DNA of 8,868 bases from Acidobacteriota bacterium (GTDB lineage Bacteria; Acidobacteriota; Vicinamibacteria; Vicinamibacterales; UBA8438). A program made the position numbers and the translations under genes. Shown piece by piece: positions 1-6,215 of this stretch (positions are counted from its first letter, which is position 1; each line of letters begins with the position of its first letter). Below the pieces are notes generated by a model. That model was not told the DNA's origin and ran no database searches. It was given only the letters and a program-made list of their open reading frames with translations. The stretch is taken from NCBI GenBank assembly GCA_003533545.1, contig DQEK01000251.1:1-8868 (forward strand), read 5' to 3'.

Positions 1-776
1 TCGTATTCGAGCATATGTTCGGTGATGGCGGGACGCCTGAAGAGCGGCGGGCGCAACTTAAGGAAGACCGGAGCATTCTCGATTGGGTTACAGCTGACAT
101 ATCGGCACTCCGCAAGACGCTGGGGGCGAATGACCGCAACAGCGTGAGCGAGTACCTCGACTCCGTTCGCGAAATTGAGCGCCGCATACAGGTATCTGAG
201 CGGCAGCACGATGAGACGGTGCTCGAGCTGCCGGATCGACCAGTTGGTGTGCCCGAGTCCTACGACGAACATGCCCGATTGATGTTCGACCTGTTGGCCT
301 TGGCGTTTACAGCGGATATTACGCGGGTCTTCGTGTTTACGTTGGGTAAGGAACAGACTAACCGGGCCTACCCGGAAATTGGCGTCAACGCTGCGCACCA
401 CGCGGTATCGCATCATCAGCACGATCCACTGAAGTTCGAGCAGGGTGCGAAGGTTAACCAATACCACGTCGGCCTGACCGCCCACTTCCTGGACCGACTG
501 AAGTCCACTCCTGACGGCGACGGCAATTTATTGGATCACTCCCTTGTGCTGCACGGTGGGGGGATCAGTGACGCCAACGAGCACTCGCACATCGATCTGC
601 CTCTGGCACTGGTGGGTGGTGCTGGTGGGCTACGAGGCGGGCGCGTCCTTCGCCACTCGAAGGATACGCCGATGAATAACCTGCTAGTGTCGATGCTTGA
701 GCGAGTCGGAGTGCACACCGACACGTTCGGCGACGCGAACGGCAGGTTGCCTCTCGAGCCGTTGTCCGGCGTCTGA
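1..776 (+). CDS. DUF1552 family protein, C-terminal part (5' end outside window)
   Basis: The reading frame is open from the first bases (Val-Phe-Glu-His before the first Met at 15), so the gene starts outside the window; an 'xVFExxFGD' stretch lies well inside DUF1552 proteins. About 257 residues are visible of a family that usually has roughly 430-450. Visible family hallmarks (numbered from the Met at 15) are the YLDSVREIERRI helix near residue 47, the segment 'ADITRVFVFTLGKE' near 99, the His-rich 'AAHHAVSHHQHDP' near 125, 'FLDRLKSTPDGDGNLLDHS' near 158, 'SDANEHSHIDLPLALVGG' near 186, and a C-terminal 'TPMNNLLVSMLERVGV'. The function of DUF1552 is unknown. From family knowledge, it is usually encoded beside a DUF1592/cytochrome-like gene in Acidobacteriota and Planctomycetota; that partner, if present, would lie upstream of the window. 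The next gene downstream is 311 bp away, so this is probably the last gene of its unit. Family assignment is firm; the role is not known. Confidence 0.88.
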   Translation, partial: VFEHMFGDGGTPEERRAQLKEDRSILDWVTADISALRKTLGANDRNSVSEYLDSVREIERRIQVSERQHDETVLELPDRPVGVPESYDEHARLMFDLLALAFTADITRVFVFTLGKEQTNRAYPEIGVNAAHHAVSHHQHDPLKFEQGAKVNQYHVGLTAHFLDRLKSTPDGDGNLLDHSLVLHGGGISDANEHSHIDLPLALVGGAGGLRGGRVLRHSKDTPMNNLLVSMLERVGVHTDTFGDANGRLPLEPLSGV

Positions 777-1087
777 GCGGAGGGGCCCGTGGACAACGTT
801 TCCCGTCGCGACTGTACTGGGTCCGGCTGTATGCGGGCCATTGGTACGCGGTTCGATGGGAACTCTCTAGCGTTCTTTCCTTTACGAAGTTCCGGAAGGT
901 GCCGGACTGACGTGGTGCACTCGCGCGGGTAACGACCAACCGACCGGTTAACCGCATCGGGTCGTCAGGAATGAAGACAGCCCCTCTGTAGGTATACTCT
1001 GCACCCCGTCTTGTCCGATGCCGCGGTTGAGGGCCGGGCATGATGGCGGTGAGCGGTTCGTCCATTTCAAGACGTGAGAGGTGTTAC
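777..1087. other. Intergenic region between DUF1552 gene and aldolase gene
   Basis: These 311 bp hold no convincing gene. Open frames on the minus strand here run into the antisense of the flanking genes, are arginine-rich and lack a family resemblance. An imperfect hairpin (AGT-CCGG at 888-895 with one bulged T, pairing with CCGGACT at 902-908) is not followed by a T-run and is too weak to call a terminator. The only promoter-like element is a TATACT hexamer at 993-998, listed separately. Confidence 0.5.
993..998 (+). promoter_or_regulatory. Possible -10 element upstream of the aldolase gene
   Basis: TATACT matches the sigma70 -10 consensus at 5 of 6 positions and would put the transcription start about 80 bases before the aldolase ATG. 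No good -35 hexamer lies 16-18 bases upstream (the best is ATGAAG at 971-976, 3 of 6), and there is no extended -10 TG. The call is weak and rests on position and the hexamer alone. Confidence 0.25.
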
Positions 1088-1918
1088 ATGAGCGAAGGTC
1101 TGACGGGTGCCGAGTTCAAGGCAGCGCTACGGAATAACACGCCCAAGCTGGGATTGTTCATCAATTCGCACAGTCCGACGGTGGTCGAGCAGCTGGCACA
1201 TAGTGGATACGACTGGCTACTGGTTGATTCGCAGCACGGCCCGATGGGCTACGAGACGCTTTCGACCATGATTGGCGGCATTGCGGCTGGCGGCGCGAAA
1301 TCGCTGGTGCGCGTAACTGGCTATGGCGACCGTGCCGGGATCCAGCAGTCACTGGACGTCGGGGCAGACGGCGTACTGATTCCCTATATCAACACGGCAG
1401 ACGAGGCTCGTCAGGCGGTGAGTTGCACGCGGTATCCGACTGCGGGCACGCGTTCAGTGTATTTTCCACAACGCAGCATGAACAAGGCAGGCCTCCTGGG
1501 CTACGCTGGCTCAGCCAATGACAACATCATCTGCGCGCTACAGGTAGAAACGGCCAGTTGCATCGAGAACATCGAAGAAATCGCAGCTGTGCCGGGTGTC
1601 GATATTTTGTTCCTTGGTCAGAACGACCTCTGTATGTCCATGGGGTTGTATGAGAAGTATCAGTTCCCTGACATGTACACGTCACCCGAACTGAAGGAGG
1701 CCACCGACGCCCTTAAAGCCGCCGCCAAGAATAACAGCGTCATTTTGGGACTGTTTCTGTTCGGGACGGATCGTGTGGCCGAGTTCCGGGAGCAAGGGTT
1801 TAGCCTGATCAGCATTGGCAATGACTTGCACCACCTCCTGACACAGGCTGGTACTCATGTTGCCGCCCTGGAAGGAATCATGCCAGATTGGAAACGTCGC
1901 GAGACAGCGTTGTTCTAG
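1088..1918 (+). CDS. HpcH/HpaI family class II aldolase (2-keto-3-deoxy acid type)
   Basis: A 276-residue cytosolic metal-dependent aldolase of the HpcH/HpaI TIM-barrel family, which reversibly cleaves 2-keto-3-deoxy or 4-hydroxy-2-oxo acids to pyruvate and an aldehyde. Seen in the sequence: the strand 'GYDWLLVDSQHG' (residues 40-51) with the conserved His50 that corresponds to the catalytic His of HpaI; Arg75 in 'LVRV', the pyruvate-binding Arg position; 'GADGVLIPYINTADEA' (92-107); Glu154 in 'LQVET' and Asp180 in 'GQNDL', the two expected metal ligands. All key residues are present, so it should be active. The start at 1088 is chosen because GAGAGG (1076-1081) sits 6 bases before it; the in-frame ATG at 1040 would add 16 residues that do not fit the family. 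The precise substrate cannot be told from sequence: some relatives are garL- or rhmA-type sugar-acid aldolases and others act on 4-hydroxyphenylacetate pathway products. It is followed by a strong hairpin and then a PQQ dehydrogenase on the same strand. Confidence 0.9.
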   Translation: MSEGLTGAEFKAALRNNTPKLGLFINSHSPTVVEQLAHSGYDWLLVDSQHGPMGYETLSTMIGGIAAGGAKSLVRVTGYGDRAGIQQSLDVGADGVLIPYINTADEARQAVSCTRYPTAGTRSVYFPQRSMNKAGLLGYAGSANDNIICALQVETASCIENIEEIAAVPGVDILFLGQNDLCMSMGLYEKYQFPDMYTSPELKEATDALKAAAKNNSVILGLFLFGTDRVAEFREQGFSLISIGNDLHHLLTQAGTHVAALEGIMPDWKRRETALF

Positions 1919-1932
1919 ATCGGGACGTATCC

Positions 1933-1963
1933 GTGGCAGTGAGGCTGTCAGCCTCACTGCCAC
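1933..1963. repeat. Perfect 14-bp inverted repeat (hairpin), no T-tract
   Basis: GTGGCAGTGAGGCT (1933-1946) pairs without mismatch with AGCCTCACTGCCAC (1950-1963) around a 3-base loop GTC. It begins 15 bases after the aldolase stop codon and ends 84 bases before the next start codon. In RNA it would form a very stable stem. Neither strand carries a run of T after the stem, so it is not a classical intrinsic terminator. It could protect the aldolase mRNA 3' end, act as a T-tract-less terminator, or be a copy of a dispersed palindromic element. Confidence 0.85.
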
Positions 1964-2047
1964 CTGCTCGTTCACCTGCGAGAGTGCCAGGATTTCCGTC
2001 GGCTCGTGAGGCCTGCGGTCGGCGTTCTGGAGCCGGGAGGGGGACGG

Positions 2048-4090
2048 ATGAGAAGGTGTGGACAAGTTGTCGTGGTCGCGGCGCTAGTTGTGGCGGTCGC
2101 GTTACCAGCAACGACCGGCGCTCAGGGAACGGAAGAAGGCGAGTGGCGTTCGTACTCCGCTGATCTCAAAGGCACCAAGTATTCACCACTCGTTCAGATC
2201 ACGGCCGGGAACTTCTCCGAACTTGAAGTAGCCTGGCGTTGGCGCACCGCCGACGCGCTTCTTCCGTACGAGCGGGAGCAGGGGGTTTCGCAGGTGCCGG
2301 CTGAGGTCCTGTTCGACCTTCTCGAAGCGGAAAATCCTGACCGCTGGGTGACGCGACCGAGCGTTGGGCGCCTGTCGGCGACTCCACTGATGGTCGGTGG
2401 TGTGCTCTACCTGGTGACGCCGCTTTACCAGGGGGCGGCGATTAGCGCCGAGACCGGTGAAACTCTGTGGGTGCACAACCCGCGTGTCTATGAGGAGGGG
2501 AGCCCACCCCTGCCGGCGCCCTGGAATCATCGAGGTGCTGCCTATTGGGCGAATGGTGACGAAGAGCGAATAGTGTGGGGTACCGGCGACGGGTTTTTGA
2601 CCGCAGTCGACGCAAAGACTGGGCTGCTGGTTGAAGACTTCGGCGGCGGCGGACGCGTCAGCCTCGAAGAAGGCTTGCCCCGGGCCCGGGAGAATCCGAG
2701 TCGTTTGCCTCCGCCTTCCCGGTCACCGCCGCTAGTGGTGGGCGATACTGTGATCGTCGGCTCGTCGATTCACGACTACCTGCATCGCCGAGAGAACGCT
2801 CCGGGGTACGCACGTGCTTACGATATGAGCACGGGGCGCCACCGTTGGGATTTCCATAACGTGCCGCAGAGTGGCGACGAATTTGGCGCCGATACCTGGG
2901 GCAACGAGTCGTGGCGCTACTCGGGAAACACCAACATCTGGGGCACTCTCACAGCGGACCCCGAACTGGGTTATGTCTACCTGGCGACCAGTACGCCTAC
3001 ATCCGACTACTTTGGCGGTCATCGGCCGGGGGACAACCTATTTGCGGAGAGTCTGGTTTGCGTCGATCTTGAGACTGGGCAGCGCGTCTGGCACTTCCAA
3101 CTCGTGCACCATGGCGTCTGGGATTACGACAATCCAACCGGCCCGAATCTGGTCGACATTACTGTCGACGGGCGGTCGGTGAAAGCGGTCGCCCAAGTGA
3201 CCAAACAGGGATTTGTTTACACGTTCGATCGAGTGACGGGCGAGCCTGTTTGGCCAATTGAAGAGCGAAGGGTAGCGACTGATACGGACTTGGCAGGTGA
3301 GGTGCTGTCAGACACTCAGCCGTTTCCGACGCGACCGGCCCCGTTCGAGTATCAGGGCGCGGCGATTGACGACCTGATCGATTTTTCTCCAGAGATCAGA
3401 CGGATGGCGGTCGAGGCGGTTGAGGGATTTCGGTTGGGGCCGCTTTACACGCCACTATCGCTTCGTGGTACGGTCTTCCGGCCCAGCGCCGGGGGTGGGG
3501 CGAGCTGGGGTGGGGCAGCGGTAGACCCAGAGACGGGGGTCCTCTACGTGCCGTCGCGGAACACTCACTCCGTAATGCGGTTTCGTGAGCCGCAGCCAGA
3601 GGACGATGCCACGCTGGACTACCTGCTCAGTCGGGGTGGCGCGCCGTTCCTTGAGGCGGGCAATGTTCGGCGACAGCCCAGGATGCCAGAGGGGCTCCCT
3701 CTCTGGAAGCCACCGTACTCTCGCATGACCGCCATCGACATGAATACTGGTGATCACCTTTGGATGACGCCGACAGGCGATGGTGATCGAATACGCAATC
3801 ATCAGAGACTGCGACACCTTGATCTGCCACCGGTCGGGGGTGATGCTGGGCGAAACGGGCCCGTTGTGACCGGAACGCTGGTTGTGTACACACTGAGTGC
3901 CGGCGGCTCAAATGGAGGTCCGCGGCTGGTTGCCTACGACAAGGCTACCGGGGAGCTGGTGGGCTCTGTAGACTTACCGGGTGGAGCCATTGGAACTCCG
4001 ATGACCTACATGCACGCCGGGCGACAATACATCGCCGTCACAATCGGGGGTGAAACCTCGTCGCTGCTCGCGTTGCGCTTACCCTTTTGA
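2048..4090 (+). CDS. Secreted PQQ-dependent dehydrogenase (glucose/alcohol dehydrogenase-like quinoprotein)
   Basis: A 680-residue eight-bladed quinoprotein propeller that would oxidise a sugar or alcohol in the periplasm using pyrroloquinoline quinone. The N-terminus (MRRCG then a Val/Ala-rich core, cleavage likely after Ala25 in 'TTGA-Q') is a signal peptide. Blade motifs include 'DLKGTKYSPLVQI' (39-51), 'AISAETGETLW' (131-141), 'ADPELGYVYLATSTPTSDY' (303-321), 'SLVCVDLETGQRVWHF' (335-350) and 'GGAAVDPETGVLYVPS' (488-503). 'LVHHGVWDYD' (352-361) and 'VTKQGFVYTFDR' (384-395) match the PQQ site of membrane glucose dehydrogenase; Asp359 and Lys386 keep the 27-residue spacing of E. coli Gcd Asp466/Lys493. 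Unlike Gcd there is no N-terminal multi-helix membrane domain, and no CxxCH heme site, so electrons must pass to a separate carrier. The start at 2048 has GGGAGG 7 bases upstream; the in-frame GTG at 2006 would put a polar extension before the signal peptide. The substrate is undetermined. Confidence 0.9.
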   Translation: MRRCGQVVVVAALVVAVALPATTGAQGTEEGEWRSYSADLKGTKYSPLVQITAGNFSELEVAWRWRTADALLPYEREQGVSQVPAEVLFDLLEAENPDRWVTRPSVGRLSATPLMVGGVLYLVTPLYQGAAISAETGETLWVHNPRVYEEGSPPLPAPWNHRGAAYWANGDEERIVWGTGDGFLTAVDAKTGLLVEDFGGGGRVSLEEGLPRARENPSRLPPPSRSPPLVVGDTVIVGSSIHDYLHRRENAPGYARAYDMSTGRHRWDFHNVPQSGDEFGADTWGNESWRYSGNTNIWGTLTADPELGYVYLATSTPTSDYFGGHRPGDNLFAESLVCVDLETGQRVWHFQLVHHGVWDYDNPTGPNLVDITVDGRSVKAVAQVTKQGFVYTFDRVTGEPVWPIEERRVATDTDLAGEVLSDTQPFPTRPAPFEYQGAAIDDLIDFSPEIRRMAVEAVEGFRLGPLYTPLSLRGTVFRPSAGGGASWGGAAVDPETGVLYVPSRNTHSVMRFREPQPEDDATLDYLLSRGGAPFLEAGNVRRQPRMPEGLPLWKPPYSRMTAIDMNTGDHLWMTPTGDGDRIRNHQRLRHLDLPPVGGDAGRNGPVVTGTLVVYTLSAGGSNGGPRLVAYDKATGELVGSVDLPGGAIGTPMTYMHAGRQYIAVTIGGETSSLLALRLPF

Positions 4091-4145
4091 ACGAAGAAGG
4101 GGTGGTGCATAGCCGGTTCGTTCGGCAACGATTCGTCTCAGGACT

Positions 4146-5129
4146 CTACAGGCCAGACCGTTCGTCCGCACGGGCACCGGCAAGAATCCCCTCCATCGAG
4201 TGGTTGCCTTCGTGGCACGCGTATTCGAACAGCGTTAAGTTGTTTCGCCGCATCGGAATTTGGGCGGTCCAGGGGGTCTCCCATGTTTCAGGGTCGATCA
4301 CAGTGAACTCGTACTCCAGTGTGTCGTCGTCGAGTCGGGTAAAGCGTTCGACTAGTGTCATGGCCTCAGTGGTGTTTCTCCAGCGGCGTTTCGCACTGAA
4401 GTTTCGGGTTTCGACCACGAGCGTGTCGCCCTCCCAGTGACCTCGGGCGTCGCCAGACCACTGGCGAATGCTGTCGTCGAGGGCACCGCGTCCGTCGAGC
4501 GGAACGACGCGAGTCGTGTGGACCATTTCGGTCACGAGTGCCACGTGGTCGGGGGTCTGGAAGACCTGTAAGTTCTGGTTGTACCCGCCTGGCGTGATCG
4601 GAGGACCAGCATTGAATCCCAGGATGCAGCGGTCGTAAGCGCTCCGGTTTTCCCATGAATCAGACGGGTGGTCGCGCGAGTAAGCGCGCTGCTCGCTCGT
4701 CGCCCGTTGTGAGGCAGCGGTGCGTTCAGGAATTCGACCGTTTGGCGGCTCTACGACCAGCGACGTGCGTCTGGTGCCAACGGTGTTGGTGCCTCGATCG
4801 AGCCAGAAATTGTTGTAGAAGCCAGGTGCGCCTTCTTCGCCTCGGTCTACGCTTTGGGTAACTTCTGTTCTGCGGGCGGCCCTGGCCGCGAGATCGGTGT
4901 TCCGATCGACTACTTCTTGTTCGAGGTTTGCTGCTTCTTCTTCCGTCAAGAACGCCTGCTCACCGAGCGACTGGGGGCGTTCAAGCGGCGTGATAGTCCG
5001 GAAGTCCCACACCCCCTGGAGATCCGGTTGTCCCCATGCAGTCCTAGGTGCGTTTTGGGCGCCGACTGGTGCTGCTATCATCGACAGGCCAGTAATGAAC
5101 GCGGCGGCGGCGAGGACTCGATAGCGCAT
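4146..5129 (-). CDS. Secreted protein of unknown function, 'WGxPDLQGVW' family
   Basis: A 327-residue exported protein. Residues 1-24 form a signal peptide (Arg-containing N-terminus, hydrophobic core, cleavage after 'PVGA'). The mature part starts with 'AWGQPDLQGVWDF' (31-43), followed by 'LTEEEAANLE' (61-70), a charged helical stretch, 'FYNNFWLDRGT' (104-114), 'RTSLVVEPPNGRIPERT' (121-137), 'YDRCILGF' (165-172), 'NQNLQVFQTPDHVAL' (184-198), 'RVVPLDGRG' (207-215), 'RGHWEGDTLVVETRNFS' (229-245), 'LVERFTRLDDDTLEYEF' (259-275) and C-terminal 'FEYACHEGNHSMEGIL' (301-316). From family knowledge these motifs define a protein found in many copies in Acidobacteriota and some Proteobacteria; no function has been established that I know of. 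Two conserved cysteines (168 and 305) could pair. The start is fixed by AGGAGG (5137-5142) 7 bases before the ATG. It is convergent with the PQQ dehydrogenase, 55 bp apart, and has its own promoter. Confidence 0.88.
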   Translation of the reverse strand: MRYRVLAAAAFITGLSMIAAPVGAQNAPRTAWGQPDLQGVWDFRTITPLERPQSLGEQAFLTEEEAANLEQEVVDRNTDLAARAARRTEVTQSVDRGEEGAPGFYNNFWLDRGTNTVGTRRTSLVVEPPNGRIPERTAASQRATSEQRAYSRDHPSDSWENRSAYDRCILGFNAGPPITPGGYNQNLQVFQTPDHVALVTEMVHTTRVVPLDGRGALDDSIRQWSGDARGHWEGDTLVVETRNFSAKRRWRNTTEAMTLVERFTRLDDDTLEYEFTVIDPETWETPWTAQIPMRRNNLTLFEYACHEGNHSMEGILAGARADERSGL

Positions 5130-5136
5130 CGGAAAA

Positions 5137-5142
5137 CCTCCT
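5137..5142 (-). promoter_or_regulatory. Ribosome binding site of the WGxPDLQGVW gene
   Basis: A full AGGAGG on the minus strand, 7 bases before the ATG at 5129. It fixes the start and shows that this organism uses strong anti-SD pairing. Confidence 0.8.
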
Positions 5143-5169
5143 GTGACTCAGTGTGTGCCTACTGGAGGC

Positions 5170-5198
5170 ATCCTAGCCCGGTTGTGGTCCCTTCTCAA
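5170..5198 (-). promoter_or_regulatory. Sigma70-like promoter for the WGxPDLQGVW gene
   Basis: On the minus strand TTGAGA (5193-5198, 5 of 6 to the -35 consensus) is followed by a 17-base spacer and TAGGAT (5170-5175, 4 of 6 to the -10 consensus). Transcription would start near 5163, giving a leader of about 33 bases that contains the AGGAGG site. This would drive the secreted-protein gene independently of the small broken gene upstream. Confidence 0.5.
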
Positions 5199-5265
5199 GA
5201 AATGTTTGCGAGCTGGAGCCAGTAGATTAGGTGGTGGACCCGACTGCCCTGACCGGCCTGCGGTC

Positions 5266-5438
5266 TCAACGTCCGTACGTCCTTCGGTCGAGCACGTCCC
5301 CAGAAGCAGCGTCGATTTCCTCAATGACAAGCTGGGGCTCTCACCTTCACGATAAGTAAACACCCACCGGAGCCCAGCCCGGTTCGCCTCCGGCACCGGA
5401 TAGATGGTGCAGGCTAGCGTTAGGGCAACTACCCTCAT
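5266..5438 (-). pseudogene. Small gene of about 57 codons, apparently frameshifted
   Basis: On the minus strand an ATG at 5438 has GGAGG 7 bases upstream and an in-frame TAA 18 bases before it. The frame reads a plausible protein start up to 'RWVFTYREGESP', then becomes Ser/Arg/Gly-rich and low in resemblance to protein. If one base is added to the C-run (G-run 5334-5337 on the + strand), the frame continues as 'QLVIEEIDAASGDVLDRR' and stops at TGA (5266-5268). This restored tail has the alternating strand plus 'D-A-x-[ST]-G-x-V' turn typical of PepSY-like or other small beta-strand modules. The N-terminus is too short to be a usual signal peptide. TTGACC (5482-5487) and TAAGAT (5457-5462), 19 bases apart, might be a promoter, but this is weak. 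Alternatives are a sequencing error in a homopolymer with an intact 57-residue gene, or chance. No family is recognised. Confidence 0.4.
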
Positions 5439-5673
5439 GTCACCACCTCCGATGGCATCTTAATGCGACCAGCCGAACTGAGGTCAACGCCAGCGCTACT
5501 AAGCCGTGCGAAACTCCGCAGTTGTGGTTCCGGAATGGGAAGCAATGAAGAACGCCGTCCGCTATTTTGTTTCCAGATGACCAGGGTTAAGCGACAATCA
5601 TGCGAGAATCCACTCCGGTCATGTGGCGATTACCGCAACCGTGTCAGCAGTATTCAGAGGAGGATGGACAGTA
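5439..5673. other. Divergent intergenic region before the cyclophilin gene
   Basis: These 235 bp separate the small minus-strand gene from the cyclophilin. No convincing + strand promoter could be picked out. A minus-strand frame is open for about 60 codons here but has no start with a ribosome binding site and no recognisable protein character. Confidence 0.4.
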
Positions 5674-6180
5674 ATGGGAGACGAGGCACTGACGGCCGTT
5701 TTCACGACGTCAAAAGGGGAAATCCGTGTGGCGTTGTTTTCTGGAGAAGCACCGATAACGGTGGCGAACTTTATCAACTTGGCCAAGCGTGGATATTACG
5801 ACGGACTGAAGTTTCATCGGGTTATCGCTAACTTTATGATTCAGGGTGGGGATCCGACCGGGACAGGGAGAGGCGGCCCAGGCTACAACTTTGCGGACGA
5901 GTTCAGTCCCACCCGCCGACACGATTCGGCCGGTGTACTGTCAATGGCGAACGCTGGCCCTGGCACGAATGGAAGCCAGTTTTTTATTACCCACGGGCCG
6001 ACTCCTCACTTAGATGGGAAACATTCTGTGTTCGGGAAGGTCGCTTCGGGGCAGGAGGTCGTGAACGCAATTTCGGAGAACGATGTTATGAGTCAGGTGT
6101 CTGTCGAAGGTGACTATGCGGCACTACTCGAAGCCCAAAAGGCCCAGGTCGACGAGTGGAACCGGATTTTAGACGGATAG
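5674..6180 (+). CDS. Cyclophilin-type peptidyl-prolyl cis-trans isomerase
   Basis: A 168-residue single-domain cyclophilin that isomerises Xaa-Pro bonds during protein folding. The active site is complete: Arg49 in 'FHRVI', Phe54 and Gln57 in '[18 protein letters not shown]', Met91/Ala92 in '[19 protein letters not shown]' with Gln102 and Phe104, and '[11 protein letters not shown]' (113-123). The Trp that binds cyclosporin in human CypA is His117 here, as in many bacterial members, so low cyclosporin sensitivity is expected. There is no signal peptide or membrane segment, so it should be cytosolic. After the fold ends, a charged C-terminal tail (about residues 145-168, rich in Glu/Ala/Gln) probably forms a helix. 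The ATG at 5674 is chosen because AGGAGG (5658-5663) lies 10 bases upstream and the domain starts right after it; an upstream in-frame GTG at 5623 would add 17 unneeded residues. FabV follows after 35 bp with no terminator between, so the two are probably cotranscribed. Confidence 0.93.
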   Translation: MGDEALTAVFTTSKGEIRVALFSGEAPITVANFINLAKRGYYDGLKFHRVIANFMIQGGDPTGTGRGGPGYNFADEFSPTRRHDSAGVLSMANAGPGTNGSQFFITHGPTPHLDGKHSVFGKVASGQEVVNAISENDVMSQVSVEGDYAALLEAQKAQVDEWNRILDG

Positions 6181-6215
6181 CAACAATGGCAGCGTGAGTA
6201 GTTGAAGGCGCTTGC

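Noticed and set aside
888..908. Hairpin between the DUF1552 gene and the aldolase as a terminator
   Set aside because: The stem has a bulge, is only about 7 bp, lies over 100 bases after the stop codon and is not followed by T residues.
565..1065. A 166-codon minus-strand open frame over the DUF1552 3' end and the following gap
   Set aside because: Highly Arg/Pro/Ser-rich composition, antisense to a real gene for nearly half its length, no ribosome binding site or family resemblance.
4091..4145. Bidirectional terminator in the convergent gap
   Set aside because: The only inverted repeat is a 4-5 bp GCCG...CGGC stem near 4120 with no T-run on either strand.
4087..4440. A 117-codon plus-strand open frame after the PQQ dehydrogenase
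   Set aside because: Starts with TTG overlapping the stop of the dehydrogenase, no ribosome binding site, and lies antisense to the well-supported secreted protein gene.
5148..5438. The 96-residue unrestored version of the small minus-strand ORF as an intact gene
   Set aside because: After residue 35 the composition is low in protein character (Ser, Arg, Gly, Pro rich), and it would run through the likely promoter of the downstream gene. The one-base-restored 57-residue version explains the sequence better.
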